A DNA stretch of 64,000 nt from Solimonas aquatica (GTDB taxonomy: Bacteria > Pseudomonadota > Gammaproteobacteria > Nevskiales > Nevskiaceae), in assembly GCF_900111015.1 (NCBI RefSeq), contig NZ_FOFS01000006.1:87014-151013 (forward strand), read 5' to 3'. The notes under the pieces were generated by a model, which made no database searches, was not told the DNA's origin, and saw only the letters and a list, made by a program, of their open reading frames with translations. Shown here piece by piece: positions 33,434 to 40,766 of the stretch (its first letter is position 1; each line of letters starts with the position of its first letter). A program made the position numbers and the translations under genes.

Positions 33434-34024
33434 TTACTTGCCGAAATCCACGGTCGGCGGGCTGGCAATCGCCTTTTCGTTTTCCACCGTGAAGCTGGGC
33501 TTCACCTGCATGCCGAACATCTTGGCGGTGAGATTGCTGGGGAAGCTGCGCACGGTGGTGTTATAGGTCTGCACCGCCTGGATGTAGCGGTTGCGCGCCA
33601 CAGTGATGCGGTTTTCGGTGCCTTCCAGCTGCGCCTGCAGATCGCGGAACAGCGCATCGGACTTCAGCTGCGGATAGTTTTCGCTCACCACCAGCAGGCG
33701 CGACAGCGCGCCACTGAGCTGGCCCTGCGCGGCGGCGAACTGCTTGATCGCGGCCTCGTCGTTGAAGCTGTCGGCATTGACCTTCACCTGCCCCACTTGT
33801 GCGCGGGCATTGGTGACCTCGGTCAGCACTTTTTCTTCCTGGGCCGCATAGCCCTTCACGGTGTTGACCAGATTCGGCACCAGATCGGCGCGACGCTGGT
33901 ACTGGTTGAGCACCTCGGCCCAGCTGGCCTTGATCTGCTCATCCTGGCTCTGCAGGCTGTTGTAGCCACAGCCGGATAACAGCGTGGCGCTCAGCAGGCC
34001 CAGCAGCACGAACAGCTTTTTCAT
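33434..34024 (-). CDS. LemA-family lipoprotein
   Basis: The 196-residue protein begins MKKLFVLLGLLSATLLSGC, a lipoprotein signal with the lipidated Cys at position 19, followed by GYNSLQ and the LemA helical domain (VLNQYQRRADLVPNLVNTVKGYAAQEEKVLTEVTNAR, then LSRLLVVSENYPQLKSDALFRDLQAQLEGTENRI). LemA proteins are membrane-anchored helical bundles; a lipid anchor instead of an N-terminal helix is common in Gram-negatives. A GGGAG site precedes the ATG at 34024. First gene of the lemA-TPM-TPM operon. Confidence 0.92.
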   Translation of the reverse strand: MKKLFVLLGLLSATLLSGCGYNSLQSQDEQIKASWAEVLNQYQRRADLVPNLVNTVKGYAAQEEKVLTEVTNARAQVGQVKVNADSFNDEAAIKQFAAAQGQLSGALSRLLVVSENYPQLKSDALFRDLQAQLEGTENRITVARNRYIQAVQTYNTTVRSFPSNLTAKMFGMQVKPSFTVENEKAIASPPTVDFGK

Positions 34025-34155
34025 GGCGGCAAACTCCCGTGGACTCATTGCGATGTGGCGGCGAGCCCCCGGGTTTTCAAGATGTGCCGGGCGCCGTGCC
34101 ACAAAGGCCGCGCCATTGTGCAGCAAACGGGCGGCCGTCCGCCGACCCGGCCGAA

Positions 34156-34539
34156 TCAGGCCGCGCGCCGCACCGGAGACAGGCGGGAGAGTTCCTGGGC
34201 TTCATACAGGCGCGAGCGCGTGATGAAGCGCCGGCCGGTGCCATTGTCCAGGGAGAACATGCCACCCATGCCGCTGATCACATCGATGATCAGCTGGGTG
34301 TGCTGCCAGTATTCGAACTGGCTCTGACTCATATAGAACGGCACGCCGCCGATTTCGCCGAGCCAGACATCCTGCTCGCCGACCTTGAACTCGGCCTGCG
34401 GGTAACACATGGGCGAGGAGCCGTCGCAGCAGCCGCCGGACTGGTGAAACAGCAGCGCGCCATGCCGCGCGCGCAGCTCCTCGATGAGCGCCAGGGCCTC
34501 AGACGTTGCCAGCACGCGTTCGATTGCCGCATCCGCCAT
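34156..34539 (-). CDS. DUF779 protein linked to aldehyde dehydrogenase
   Basis: The 127-residue protein matches the DUF779 family: LIEELRARHGALLFHQSGGCCDGSSPMCYP, then EFKVGEQDVWLGEIGGVPFYMS, FEYWQHTQLIIDVISGMGGMFSLDNG and a final RFITRSRLYE. The clustered cysteines in SGGCCDGSSPMC suggest a metal or redox site. Genes of this family often accompany aldehyde dehydrogenases of the ExaC/AldB type, as here (178 bp downstream of it with a REP hairpin between). Its biochemical role is unknown. ATG 34539 has GGAG nine bases upstream. Confidence 0.85.
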   Translation of the reverse strand: MADAAIERVLATSEALALIEELRARHGALLFHQSGGCCDGSSPMCYPQAEFKVGEQDVWLGEIGGVPFYMSQSQFEYWQHTQLIIDVISGMGGMFSLDNGTGRRFITRSRLYEAQELSRLSPVRRAA

Positions 34540-34655
34540 CGCCGCCGTCTCCAAATGAAAAACGGCGCGGCCGGCCTAGGGAGGGAGAGCTAGCCGACCG
34601 CGCCGCCAGGGGGAGCATCACACTCCCGGCTGCTTCAAATCATCTCGACACCAGC

Positions 34656-34692
34656 CCCTCTCCCGCCCTCGCTGCACGATGACGGGAGAGGG
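34656..34692. repeat. Intact REP-type hairpin
   Basis: CCCTCTCCCG and CGGGAGAGGG pair around a loop containing CTCGCTGCACGATGA. The core is shared with the interrupted hairpin at 1521-1559/2875-2902. It lies between the aldehyde dehydrogenase and DUF779 genes and may limit read-through. Confidence 0.75.
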
Positions 34693-34716
34693 AATACTTC
34701 AACAAGGTCCGCCGCT

Positions 34717-36237
34717 TCAGAAGAAGCCCAGCGCCTTCGGGCTGTAGCTCACCAGCATGTTCTTGGTCTGCTGGTAATGGTCCAGCATCATGCGGTGGGT
34801 TTCGCGGCCGATGCCGGACTGCTTGTAGCCGCCGAAGGCCGCGTGCGCGGGATAGGCGTGGTAGCAGTTGGTCCAGACGCGGCCGGCTTCGATGCCGCGG
34901 CCGAAGCGGTAGCAGCGGTTGGCGTCACGGCTCCACACGCCGGCGCCCAGGCCGAACATGGTGTCATTGGCGATCTGCAGCGCTTCCTCTTCGGTCTTGA
35001 AGGTGGTGACGGCCACCACCGGTCCGAAGATTTCTTCCTGGAAGATGCGCATCTTGTTGTGGCCGTGGAACACCGTGGGCTTCACATAGAAACCGCCGGA
35101 CAGCTCGCCATCCAGCGCATTGCGCGTGCCGCCGGCCAGTACCTTGGCGCCTTCCTGCTTGCCGATGTCGATGTAGCTCAGGATCTTGTCCATCTGCTCC
35201 TTGGACGCCTGCGCACCGATCATGGTGGAAGGATCCAGCGGGCTGCCCTGCTTGATGGCGGCCACGCGCTTGAGCGCACGCTCCATAAACTTGTCGTAGA
35301 TCTTCTCGCTGATCAGCGCGCGGCTCGGGCAGGTGCAGACTTCGCCCTGGTTGAGCGCGAACATCACGAAGCCTTCGATGGCCTTGTCGAGGAAATCGTC
35401 GTCTTCGTTGCAGACGTCGGAGAAGAAGATGTTCGGCGACTTGCCGCCCAGTTCCAGCGTCACCGGAATCAGGTTCTGGCTGGCGTACTGCATGATCAGG
35501 CGGCCGGTGGAGGTCTCACCGGTGAAGGCGATCTTGGCGATGCGGTTGCTGGACGCCAGCGGCTTGCCGGCTTCCAGGCCGAAGCCGTTGACGATGTTGA
35601 GCACACCGGCGGGCAGCAGGTCACCGATCAGCTCGGCGAGCACCAGAATGCTCGACGGCGTCTGCTCGGCGGGCTTGAGCACCACGCAGTTGCCGGCGGC
35701 GAGCGCGGGCGCCAGCTTCCAGGCCGCCATCAGGATCGGGAAGTTCCAGGGAATGATCTGGCCGACCACGCCCAGCGGTTCATGGAACTGGTAGGCGATG
35801 GTGTCGTGATCGATCTCGCCAATGGAACCTTCCTGCGCGCGGATGCAACCGGCGAAGTAGCGGAAGTGGTCGATGGCCAGCGGCACGTCGGCGACGGTGG
35901 TTTCGCGGATGGGCTTGCCGTTGTCCCAGGTTTCGGCGAGCGCCAGCAGCGGCAGGTTCTGCTCCATGCGGTCAGCGATCTTGTTGAGGATGTTGCCGCG
36001 CTCGGCCACGCTGGTGCGGCCCCAGGCCTGCTTGGCCTTGTGCGCGGCGTCGAGCGCCAGCTCGATGTCCTTTTCATCGGAACGCGGAATCTCGCAGATC
36101 ACCTTACCATTGATCGGCGAGGTGTTCTCGAAGTAGCGGCCATTGACCGGCGCCAGCCACTGGCCGCCGATGAAGTTGCCGTAGCGCTGCTTGAACGGCG
36201 ACTTGGTGGAAGGGGAAAGGGTTTCAGCTTGGGTCAT
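34717..36237 (-). CDS. exaC: NAD-dependent aldehyde dehydrogenase, ExaC/AldB-type
   Basis: The 506-residue protein has the aldehyde dehydrogenase fold: [28 protein letters not shown], the catalytic Glu in [14 protein letters not shown], the nucleophile Cys in [16 protein letters not shown] and the C-terminal [15 protein letters not shown]. The [11 protein letters not shown] form is typical of the ExaC/AldB acetaldehyde dehydrogenases that act in ethanol and acetoin breakdown. The ATG at 36237 follows GAGGAG. A near-consensus sigma-54 promoter on the same strand and a divergent AcoR-like activator indicate substrate-dependent induction. In this window it could also oxidise aldehydes formed from hydroxylated alkanes. 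Confidence 0.92.
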   Translation of the reverse strand: MTQAETLSPSTKSPFKQRYGNFIGGQWLAPVNGRYFENTSPINGKVICEIPRSDEKDIELALDAAHKAKQAWGRTSVAERGNILNKIADRMEQNLPLLALAETWDNGKPIRETTVADVPLAIDHFRYFAGCIRAQEGSIGEIDHDTIAYQFHEPLGVVGQIIPWNFPILMAAWKLAPALAAGNCVVLKPAEQTPSSILVLAELIGDLLPAGVLNIVNGFGLEAGKPLASSNRIAKIAFTGETSTGRLIMQYASQNLIPVTLELGGKSPNIFFSDVCNEDDDFLDKAIEGFVMFALNQGEVCTCPSRALISEKIYDKFMERALKRVAAIKQGSPLDPSTMIGAQASKEQMDKILSYIDIGKQEGAKVLAGGTRNALDGELSGGFYVKPTVFHGHNKMRIFQEEIFGPVVAVTTFKTEEEALQIANDTMFGLGAGVWSRDANRCYRFGRGIEAGRVWTNCYHAYPAHAAFGGYKQSGIGRETHRMMLDHYQQTKNMLVSYSPKALGFF

Positions 36238-36279
36238 GACCGGACTCCTCGTGTAGGTTGATGGTGTGGGGGCACAAGC

Positions 36280-36295
36280 GCAGCAGCCGTGCCAA
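36280..36295 (-). promoter_or_regulatory. Sigma-54 (-24/-12) promoter of the aldehyde dehydrogenase
   Basis: On the minus strand TTGGCACGGCTGCTGC has a perfect TTGGCACG -24 box and CTGC -12 box with GG-N10-GC spacing. Transcription should start near 36268, about 30 bp before the ATG. Confidence 0.88.
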
Positions 36296-36402
36296 GGCCT
36301 TTCCGGGAACCCGCAGCTGCAGCCATCCATATGACTTTTCAAGAGAAAATCGGAGTGTCTCAGCCCTGACGCAATGCCCCGACTTGCCAAAGCCGCGCAA
36401 TA

Positions 36403-36421
36403 GTGTCGATATGCGCGACAC
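36403..36421. promoter_or_regulatory. Candidate AcoR-like activator site 1
   Basis: GTGTCG-N7-CGACAC is an inverted repeat with the same TGTCG-N7-CGACA core and spacer as the site at 36435-36451. It lies about 145 bp upstream of the predicted aldehyde dehydrogenase start. Confidence 0.75.
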
Positions 36422-36434
36422 AAGACAGGACAAC

Positions 36435-36451
36435 TGTCGCAGCCTGCGACA
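36435..36451. promoter_or_regulatory. Candidate AcoR-like activator site 2
   Basis: TGTCG-N7-CGACA sits in a longer perfect inverted repeat (arms of 11 bp, 36431-36455). Its centre is 31 bp, three helical turns, from the centre of site 1, and 28 bp before the activator ATG, so autorepression is possible. Confidence 0.8.
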
Positions 36452-36470
36452 GTTGCCGGAGGAGGTCCCC

Positions 36471-38360
36471 ATGCAAGCCGCACCCACATCCCCCGATCTG
36501 GCTGCCGCGCGCCGCCGTTTCTTTCTCGACGGTCAGCCGCCCAAAGGCCTGGTGCCGGAAACCATTCTGCGTTCCTGGATCCGCTGCGCGGGCCTGGGCC
36601 TGGAAGAAAGCCGGGCCCCGCGCCTGGAGCCCCTGAACGCGCGCGAGCTGCGCGAAGCCTGCGAGCGCAACGAAGCCCTGCGCCGGCTCTGTCGCCCCGA
36701 GCTGGAGTGGCTGCACGCCGAAGCCCGCGGCACCGAGAGCATCGTGGTGCTCACCGACGCGCAGGGCCTGGTGCTGGACACCGTGGGCAGCGTGGACTTC
36801 GCCGACCGCGCCGCGCAGGTGGCGCTGCGTCCCGGCGTCAGCTGGCAGGAAGGAATGACCGGCACCAATGCCATCGGCACCGCACTGGTGGAGCGCAGAC
36901 CGGTGGAGGTGCGCGGCGGCGAACATTACTTCTCGCCGCATCGCATCCTGAGCTGCTACGCCGCGCCCATCATCGATCCGCAAGGCCAGCTCGCCGGCGC
37001 ACTGGATCTCTCCGGCAATGCCAACGTGCCGCATCTGCATGCCTTGGGCATGGTGCGTCTGGCGGTGGATCAGATCGAGCATCGCCTGTTTGAGCAGCGC
37101 TACGCCGACTGCGAGGTCTTGCGTCTGCACAAGGACGCCACGCGGCTGGGCACTGCGCGCGAAGGCATTCTGGTGTTTCGCGATCACCAGCTGATTGCCG
37201 CCAACCGTCACGCCCTGGAGCTGCTCGATCTGGACTGGCAGGCCCTCACGCAGACCCGCTACAGCGATCTGTTCAGCACCTCGCTCACGCAGCTGCGCGA
37301 CGGCTCACGGCTGCGCGACCGTCATCATCGCGAGCTGGTGGCGCAGCTGGATCGGCCGCGTCCGCGCCTGACCGTACCGGGCACTACGCCGCCGCTGCCG
37401 GCCGAACCGCAGCCGGCGCCCAGCGCACTCGGCAACCGCCCCACCCCATCCGCCGAACGCCTGGCCGACCCCGTGGTGTTCGACAGCGCACTGCGCCACA
37501 GCCTGCAGCGTGCCACGCGCATGCTCGACGCCGGGCTGCCGGTGTTGCTGCAAGGTGAAACCGGCGTCGGCAAGGAAGTGTTTGCGCGACGACTGCACGC
37601 CAGCTGCAGCCGCGCCCAGGGCCCGCTGATCTCCGTGAACTGCGCGGCGCTGCCGGAGTCACTGATCGAAGCCGAGCTGTTCGGCTACGAAGAAGGCGCC
37701 TTCACCGGCGCCCGCAAGCGCGGCGCGCCGGGCCTGCTGCGCCGCGCCGACGGCGGCGTGCTGTTCCTGGACGAGATCGGCGACATGCCGCTGTCCCTGC
37801 AGACCCGCCTGCTGCGCGTGCTGCAGGAACGCGAGGTGATGCCGCTGGGCGGCGAACGCGCGGTGCCGGTGGATTTCATGCTGATCTGCGCCACGCATGC
37901 CGCACTGGACCGCGCCGTGGCCGAAGGCCGCTTCCGCGCCGACCTCTACTACCGCATCGCGCAATACGTGGTGCCGCTCAAACCGCTGCGCGAGCATGCT
38001 GATCTGCGCAGCCTGGTGGCGGAACTCTGGAGCAATCTGCCGCCGCCCAGCGCCACGCTGCCGAACCCGGTGCTGGACGCCCTCGCCGCGCATCACTGGC
38101 CGGGCAATTACCGCGAGCTTTCCGCTGCGCTGCGCATGCTCAAGGTGCTCGCCGCCGAAGGCAGCCCGCTGTGCGTGGACGACCTGCCGCCCACCATCCG
38201 CCGCGAAGTCGCGATCGAAGCCCGGCCCGGGGCGTTGCAGGCCCTGGCCCGCGACGCCATGCGCGAAGCCCTGCAGGCCTGCGAAGGCAACGTCAGTGCG
38301 GCGGCCAAGAAGCTGGGTGTGAGTCGCAGCACCCTGTATCGGCGCGTGCTGTCCAGTTGA
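36471..38360 (+). CDS. acoR: AcoR-type sigma-54-dependent activator (GAF-AAA+-Fis)
   Basis: The 629-residue protein has an N-terminal sensory region (residues 1-320, with GAF-like [21 protein letters not shown] and [15 protein letters not shown], the latter typical of AcoR/AcxR/ExaE-like regulators), an AAA+ domain with [15 protein letters not shown], the sigma-54 loop GAFTGA (409-414) and RADLYYRI, and a C-terminal Fis-type helix-turn-helix ([19 protein letters not shown]). There is no receiver domain, so ligand binding should trigger it. It is divergent from the aldehyde dehydrogenase gene, with two matching palindromes and a sigma-54 promoter between them. The ATG at 36471 follows GGAGGAGG. 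Confidence 0.9.
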   Translation: MQAAPTSPDLAAARRRFFLDGQPPKGLVPETILRSWIRCAGLGLEESRAPRLEPLNARELREACERNEALRRLCRPELEWLHAEARGTESIVVLTDAQGLVLDTVGSVDFADRAAQVALRPGVSWQEGMTGTNAIGTALVERRPVEVRGGEHYFSPHRILSCYAAPIIDPQGQLAGALDLSGNANVPHLHALGMVRLAVDQIEHRLFEQRYADCEVLRLHKDATRLGTAREGILVFRDHQLIAANRHALELLDLDWQALTQTRYSDLFSTSLTQLRDGSRLRDRHHRELVAQLDRPRPRLTVPGTTPPLPAEPQPAPSALGNRPTPSAERLADPVVFDSALRHSLQRATRMLDAGLPVLLQGETGVGKEVFARRLHASCSRAQGPLISVNCAALPESLIEAELFGYEEGAFTGARKRGAPGLLRRADGGVLFLDEIGDMPLSLQTRLLRVLQEREVMPLGGERAVPVDFMLICATHAALDRAVAEGRFRADLYYRIAQYVVPLKPLREHADLRSLVAELWSNLPPPSATLPNPVLDALAAHHWPGNYRELSAALRMLKVLAAEGSPLCVDDLPPTIRREVAIEARPGALQALARDAMREALQACEGNVSAAAKKLGVSRSTLYRRVLSS

Positions 38361-38367
38361 ATACGCA

Positions 38368-38399
38368 GGGCGGCCTGGCGCGCAATGCGCAAGCCGCCC
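38368..38399. terminator. Hairpin between the activator and a convergent lipoprotein gene
   Basis: GGGCGGC and GCCGCCC pair around an inner GCGC/GCGC stem, 8 bp after the activator stop. No T run follows, so termination is uncertain. Confidence 0.45.
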
Positions 38400-38426
38400 C
38401 GCTGTTACAGACGGGATCGCGGGCGA

Positions 38427-38921
38427 CTACTCGAGCTTGTCGTAGCCCAGCTGCTTGTAGCAGGCATCCGGCTTCAGATCGATGCAGTAGCCGGTATCGA
38501 CACGCTGCGGTCCCCCTTCGGAAACCCAGCCCTGCTCGGTCTGCCGGAACTCGATCTGGCCGCGCCGCACCGCCGTGGTACCGGCCGGCAGATCTTCCTT
38601 CTGCACATAAAGGCCGCGGCCATCGTCGCGGACGAACTTGTGCTGACCCAGGCCCAGCAAGCCGCCCTTCACCCAGGCAATCCCCTCCGGCAAGGTGGTG
38701 GCCGCGAGGTAGTGATAGATGTAAATCTTCTGCCCCGAGCGCTCCAGCGCTTCACCGTTGGCCTTCGTAAAGTCCGTGAGTGGCCCGGCGCCCAGCTTCT
38801 GAATATCCGCAAACGACTGCTCCACGATCTCCCGCGCCTGCTTGTCGCTGGGCTTGGACGCGCCGCAGGCGCAGAGCAGCAGTGCAGCGGCTGCTGGGAC
38901 AAACGCAAGAATCACCTTCAT
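38427..38921 (-). CDS. Hypothetical lipoprotein
   Basis: The 164-residue protein starts with a lipoprotein signal (VILAFVPAAAALLLCAC, lipidated Cys19) followed by GASKPSDKQAREIVEQSFADIQKLG. The rest alternates short strands with a final CIDLKPDACYKQLGYDKLE containing two cysteines that may pair. I do not recognise the family. It and the next lipoprotein gene, both on the minus strand and 60 bp apart, may be one unit. The frame is open to 38969, but ATG 38921 gives a proper signal peptide. Confidence 0.75.
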   Translation of the reverse strand: MKVILAFVPAAAALLLCACGASKPSDKQAREIVEQSFADIQKLGAGPLTDFTKANGEALERSGQKIYIYHYLAATTLPEGIAWVKGGLLGLGQHKFVRDDGRGLYVQKEDLPAGTTAVRRGQIEFRQTEQGWVSEGGPQRVDTGYCIDLKPDACYKQLGYDKLE

Positions 38922-38981
38922 GACTGTTTCTCTGCCGTTATTTCGAGGCTGGAAGAATAATGGGAGCAAGCTGTGCCTGGG

Positions 38982-39671
38982 CTACAAGCCCAGACGCCGC
39001 ACGCCCGTCTCGACATTGGTTCGCACGATCTGCGTCACGGCCTCGCGCAGCTGCTCGCGCTGCTCTGCGCTGTACAAGGCGAACTGCGGCTGCCAGGGAA
39101 TCTTCTGCTCCTGTCCGGAACAGGGAATACCACTCATGGGAGCAAAGCCCCATTCCCAGGCCACACGCTTGCCGCTGGCCAGATCATGGACCTCCACGGT
39201 GAACAAGCTGTAGATGCAGTCGCGTTCGATGCCGAGCACCGACTTGCGAAAATAGCCATAGCCCGCTGCGTAAAGCCGGTCATTGTCGAATGGCGTGGGC
39301 CTCACCACCACCAAGCTGTCCGCACCCATGCTTCTGGCTACTGACACCGCCCGCGCGACGTCGCCGGCCGGCAGCGGGGTGGCGATGGGCATCACCGTCC
39401 GCCCCGCACCCCGACCCAGGACTTCACTGGCTGTGCGGACCGCTTCGGCATCGATCTGCCAAGCACTCACATCCTCCGCGTAACTCGCGTTGCCAAACAC
39501 CGTAGTACCTTGCAGCACGCCATGAAAGGTCGGTCCGAGCACGGAGGCCACGGCCACCTTGCGCATGGCCGAGGCAGTCTGCGCGGAAACGCCGGAACGG
39601 ATGCCCAGTTCCGCGCAGCCAGCCAGCACCAGCAGCGCGGCCGCAGCCGCGATTTTCAAAAAGAACTTCAT
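38982..39671 (-). CDS. Hypothetical lipoprotein
   Basis: This 229-residue protein begins MKFFLKIAAAAALLVLAGC, a lipoprotein signal with Cys19, then a globular domain: VAVASVLGPTFHGVLQGTTVFGN, MGADSLVVVRPTPFDNDRLYAAGYGYF and SLFTVEVHDLASGKRVAWEWGF. The layout (Ser/Ala-rich start, alpha-beta repeats, GKRVAWE) resembles proteins that bind or assemble envelope components, but I cannot name a family. It lies on the minus strand 60 bp upstream of the other lipoprotein gene. Confidence 0.75.
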   Translation of the reverse strand: MKFFLKIAAAAALLVLAGCAELGIRSGVSAQTASAMRKVAVASVLGPTFHGVLQGTTVFGNASYAEDVSAWQIDAEAVRTASEVLGRGAGRTVMPIATPLPAGDVARAVSVARSMGADSLVVVRPTPFDNDRLYAAGYGYFRKSVLGIERDCIYSLFTVEVHDLASGKRVAWEWGFAPMSGIPCSGQEQKIPWQPQFALYSAEQREQLREAVTQIVRTNVETGVRRLGL

Positions 39672-40072
39672 CTCAATCTCCCCCAAGACTGTCGATGCCG
39701 TTTCGGTCTGATCCGGAAAGCAAGCCAGTTTATCAGCAGCCTGCTGCTGCACTTTTGTGCATACATGCCGAGCTGCACAGCATGCGAAGTTGCAAGCGCA
39801 AAGCGATGCAGGCGAGTTTTGCATCAGCCCGCCAACAAGAGCAAGCCGATCCGAAAGCCTTCAAACAGACGGACCGATAAAGGGGACAGATTGAACTGGC
39901 CCAGCTTTAACGGACACTGTCCCCTTCCCCCCACGCCAGCCGGCCCAATGATCCTCTCCGGCTGAGCGCGTCAGCGCTTCAGCTTCTTCTGTCACGCGCA
40001 GAAGTTGATCTGGCTTCGATTCCAATTGTTACGCCTAATGTCCAAGGTGGGGCGGGGCCGACGGATCAGGCG
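39672..40072. other. Gene-poor, less GC-rich stretch
   Basis: About 400 bp without a convincing gene. The only structure I see is the palindrome at 39880-39926. Short frames here have no family pattern or ribosome site. Composition is lower in GC than neighbouring genes, suggesting inserted or decayed DNA. Confidence 0.5.
39880..39926. repeat. Palindromic repeat AAGGGGACAG...CTGTCCCCTT
   Basis: Ten-base arms AAGGGGACAG and CTGTCCCCTT enclose 27 bp. Ends of this kind are common in REP elements mobilised by Y1 (TnpA-REP) transposases; no such gene is in the window. Confidence 0.6.
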
Positions 40073-40576
40073 TCACGTGGTGGGGGACTGGCTGGCCTTT
40101 ACCCGCTTTGCTGCCGCTCCAAGCAGGAGCTTTGAGTAGACCCTGTGCAAGCCCAGTAGAGCGTGAAAGGCCAGCCCGAACTTGCCGCCTGGTCGCATTG
40201 GAACTACGGCCGAGCCGAAGAGCAAGGACGTTGCCGGCTTGCCTGCGCCACCGGGCGCGATCGAGAGCCATGACCGAGTTTGGCCGGCGCTGAGAAGGAT
40301 CTCAGTCCCAGAGCGTTGCTCTACCTTCCATGCGGAGAAGACCGACCGTCTGCCATGCGCCAACTCCACGGCCTCGGAATCAGTGGACTCAATCTTGAGG
40401 AAACGAGCCAGCAACCAACGTTCAATTTTGAACAGTGGCGTTGTATAGAACGCCTCTATGAAGTCCTGCAGGATGATGGCTTCTGGCACCTCGACGGCAT
40501 AGCAGTCCGTGAAGGCCCCGCGCTTGGCATACGCACCAAGGAATGATTGTTGTCTGACCGGGACAGCGCGGAGCAT
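40073..40576 (-). CDS. Conserved hypothetical protein (about 165-residue family)
   Basis: The 167-residue protein has a continuous frame with the look of a real domain: SFLGAYAKRGAFTDCYAVEVPE, FIEAFYTTPLFKIERWLLARF, ELAHGRRSVFSAWKVE, ILLSAGQTRSWLSIAP, LLFGSAVVP and FHALLGLHRVYSKLLLGAA. Proteins of this length and pattern recur in gammaproteobacteria as conserved hypotheticals; the role is unknown. It stands alone in a stretch of lower GC between a repeat and a TonB-dependent receptor, which suggests horizontal origin. No signal peptide. Confidence 0.65.
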   Translation of the reverse strand: MLRAVPVRQQSFLGAYAKRGAFTDCYAVEVPEAIILQDFIEAFYTTPLFKIERWLLARFLKIESTDSEAVELAHGRRSVFSAWKVEQRSGTEILLSAGQTRSWLSIAPGGAGKPATSLLFGSAVVPMRPGGKFGLAFHALLGLHRVYSKLLLGAAAKRVKASQSPTT

Positions 40577-40766
40577 TGCAGCGGATTCTTCGTGGCGCCG
40601 AACTAGATTTAGATTGCCTTCAGCCTATCCATCCCCTCTTCCTATTTCAACGCGGGGGCGGGCTGAACAATGACTTGGCTTGCTGTTTGGCTTTTAGGGC
40701 GAACAGAAAATTTCCGGACGGGTCGCCCGCGTAAAGCCACCCACATGGCCTTACGCAAGCCCCTCC

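Noticed and set aside
39680..39965. Short plus-strand frames in the gene-poor stretch
   Set aside because: No ribosome site, no family pattern, and composition typical of non-coding DNA.
40026..40037. TGTTACGCCTAA resembling the palindrome near the low-GC island
   Set aside because: The second arm is absent and no gene start is in a suitable position.
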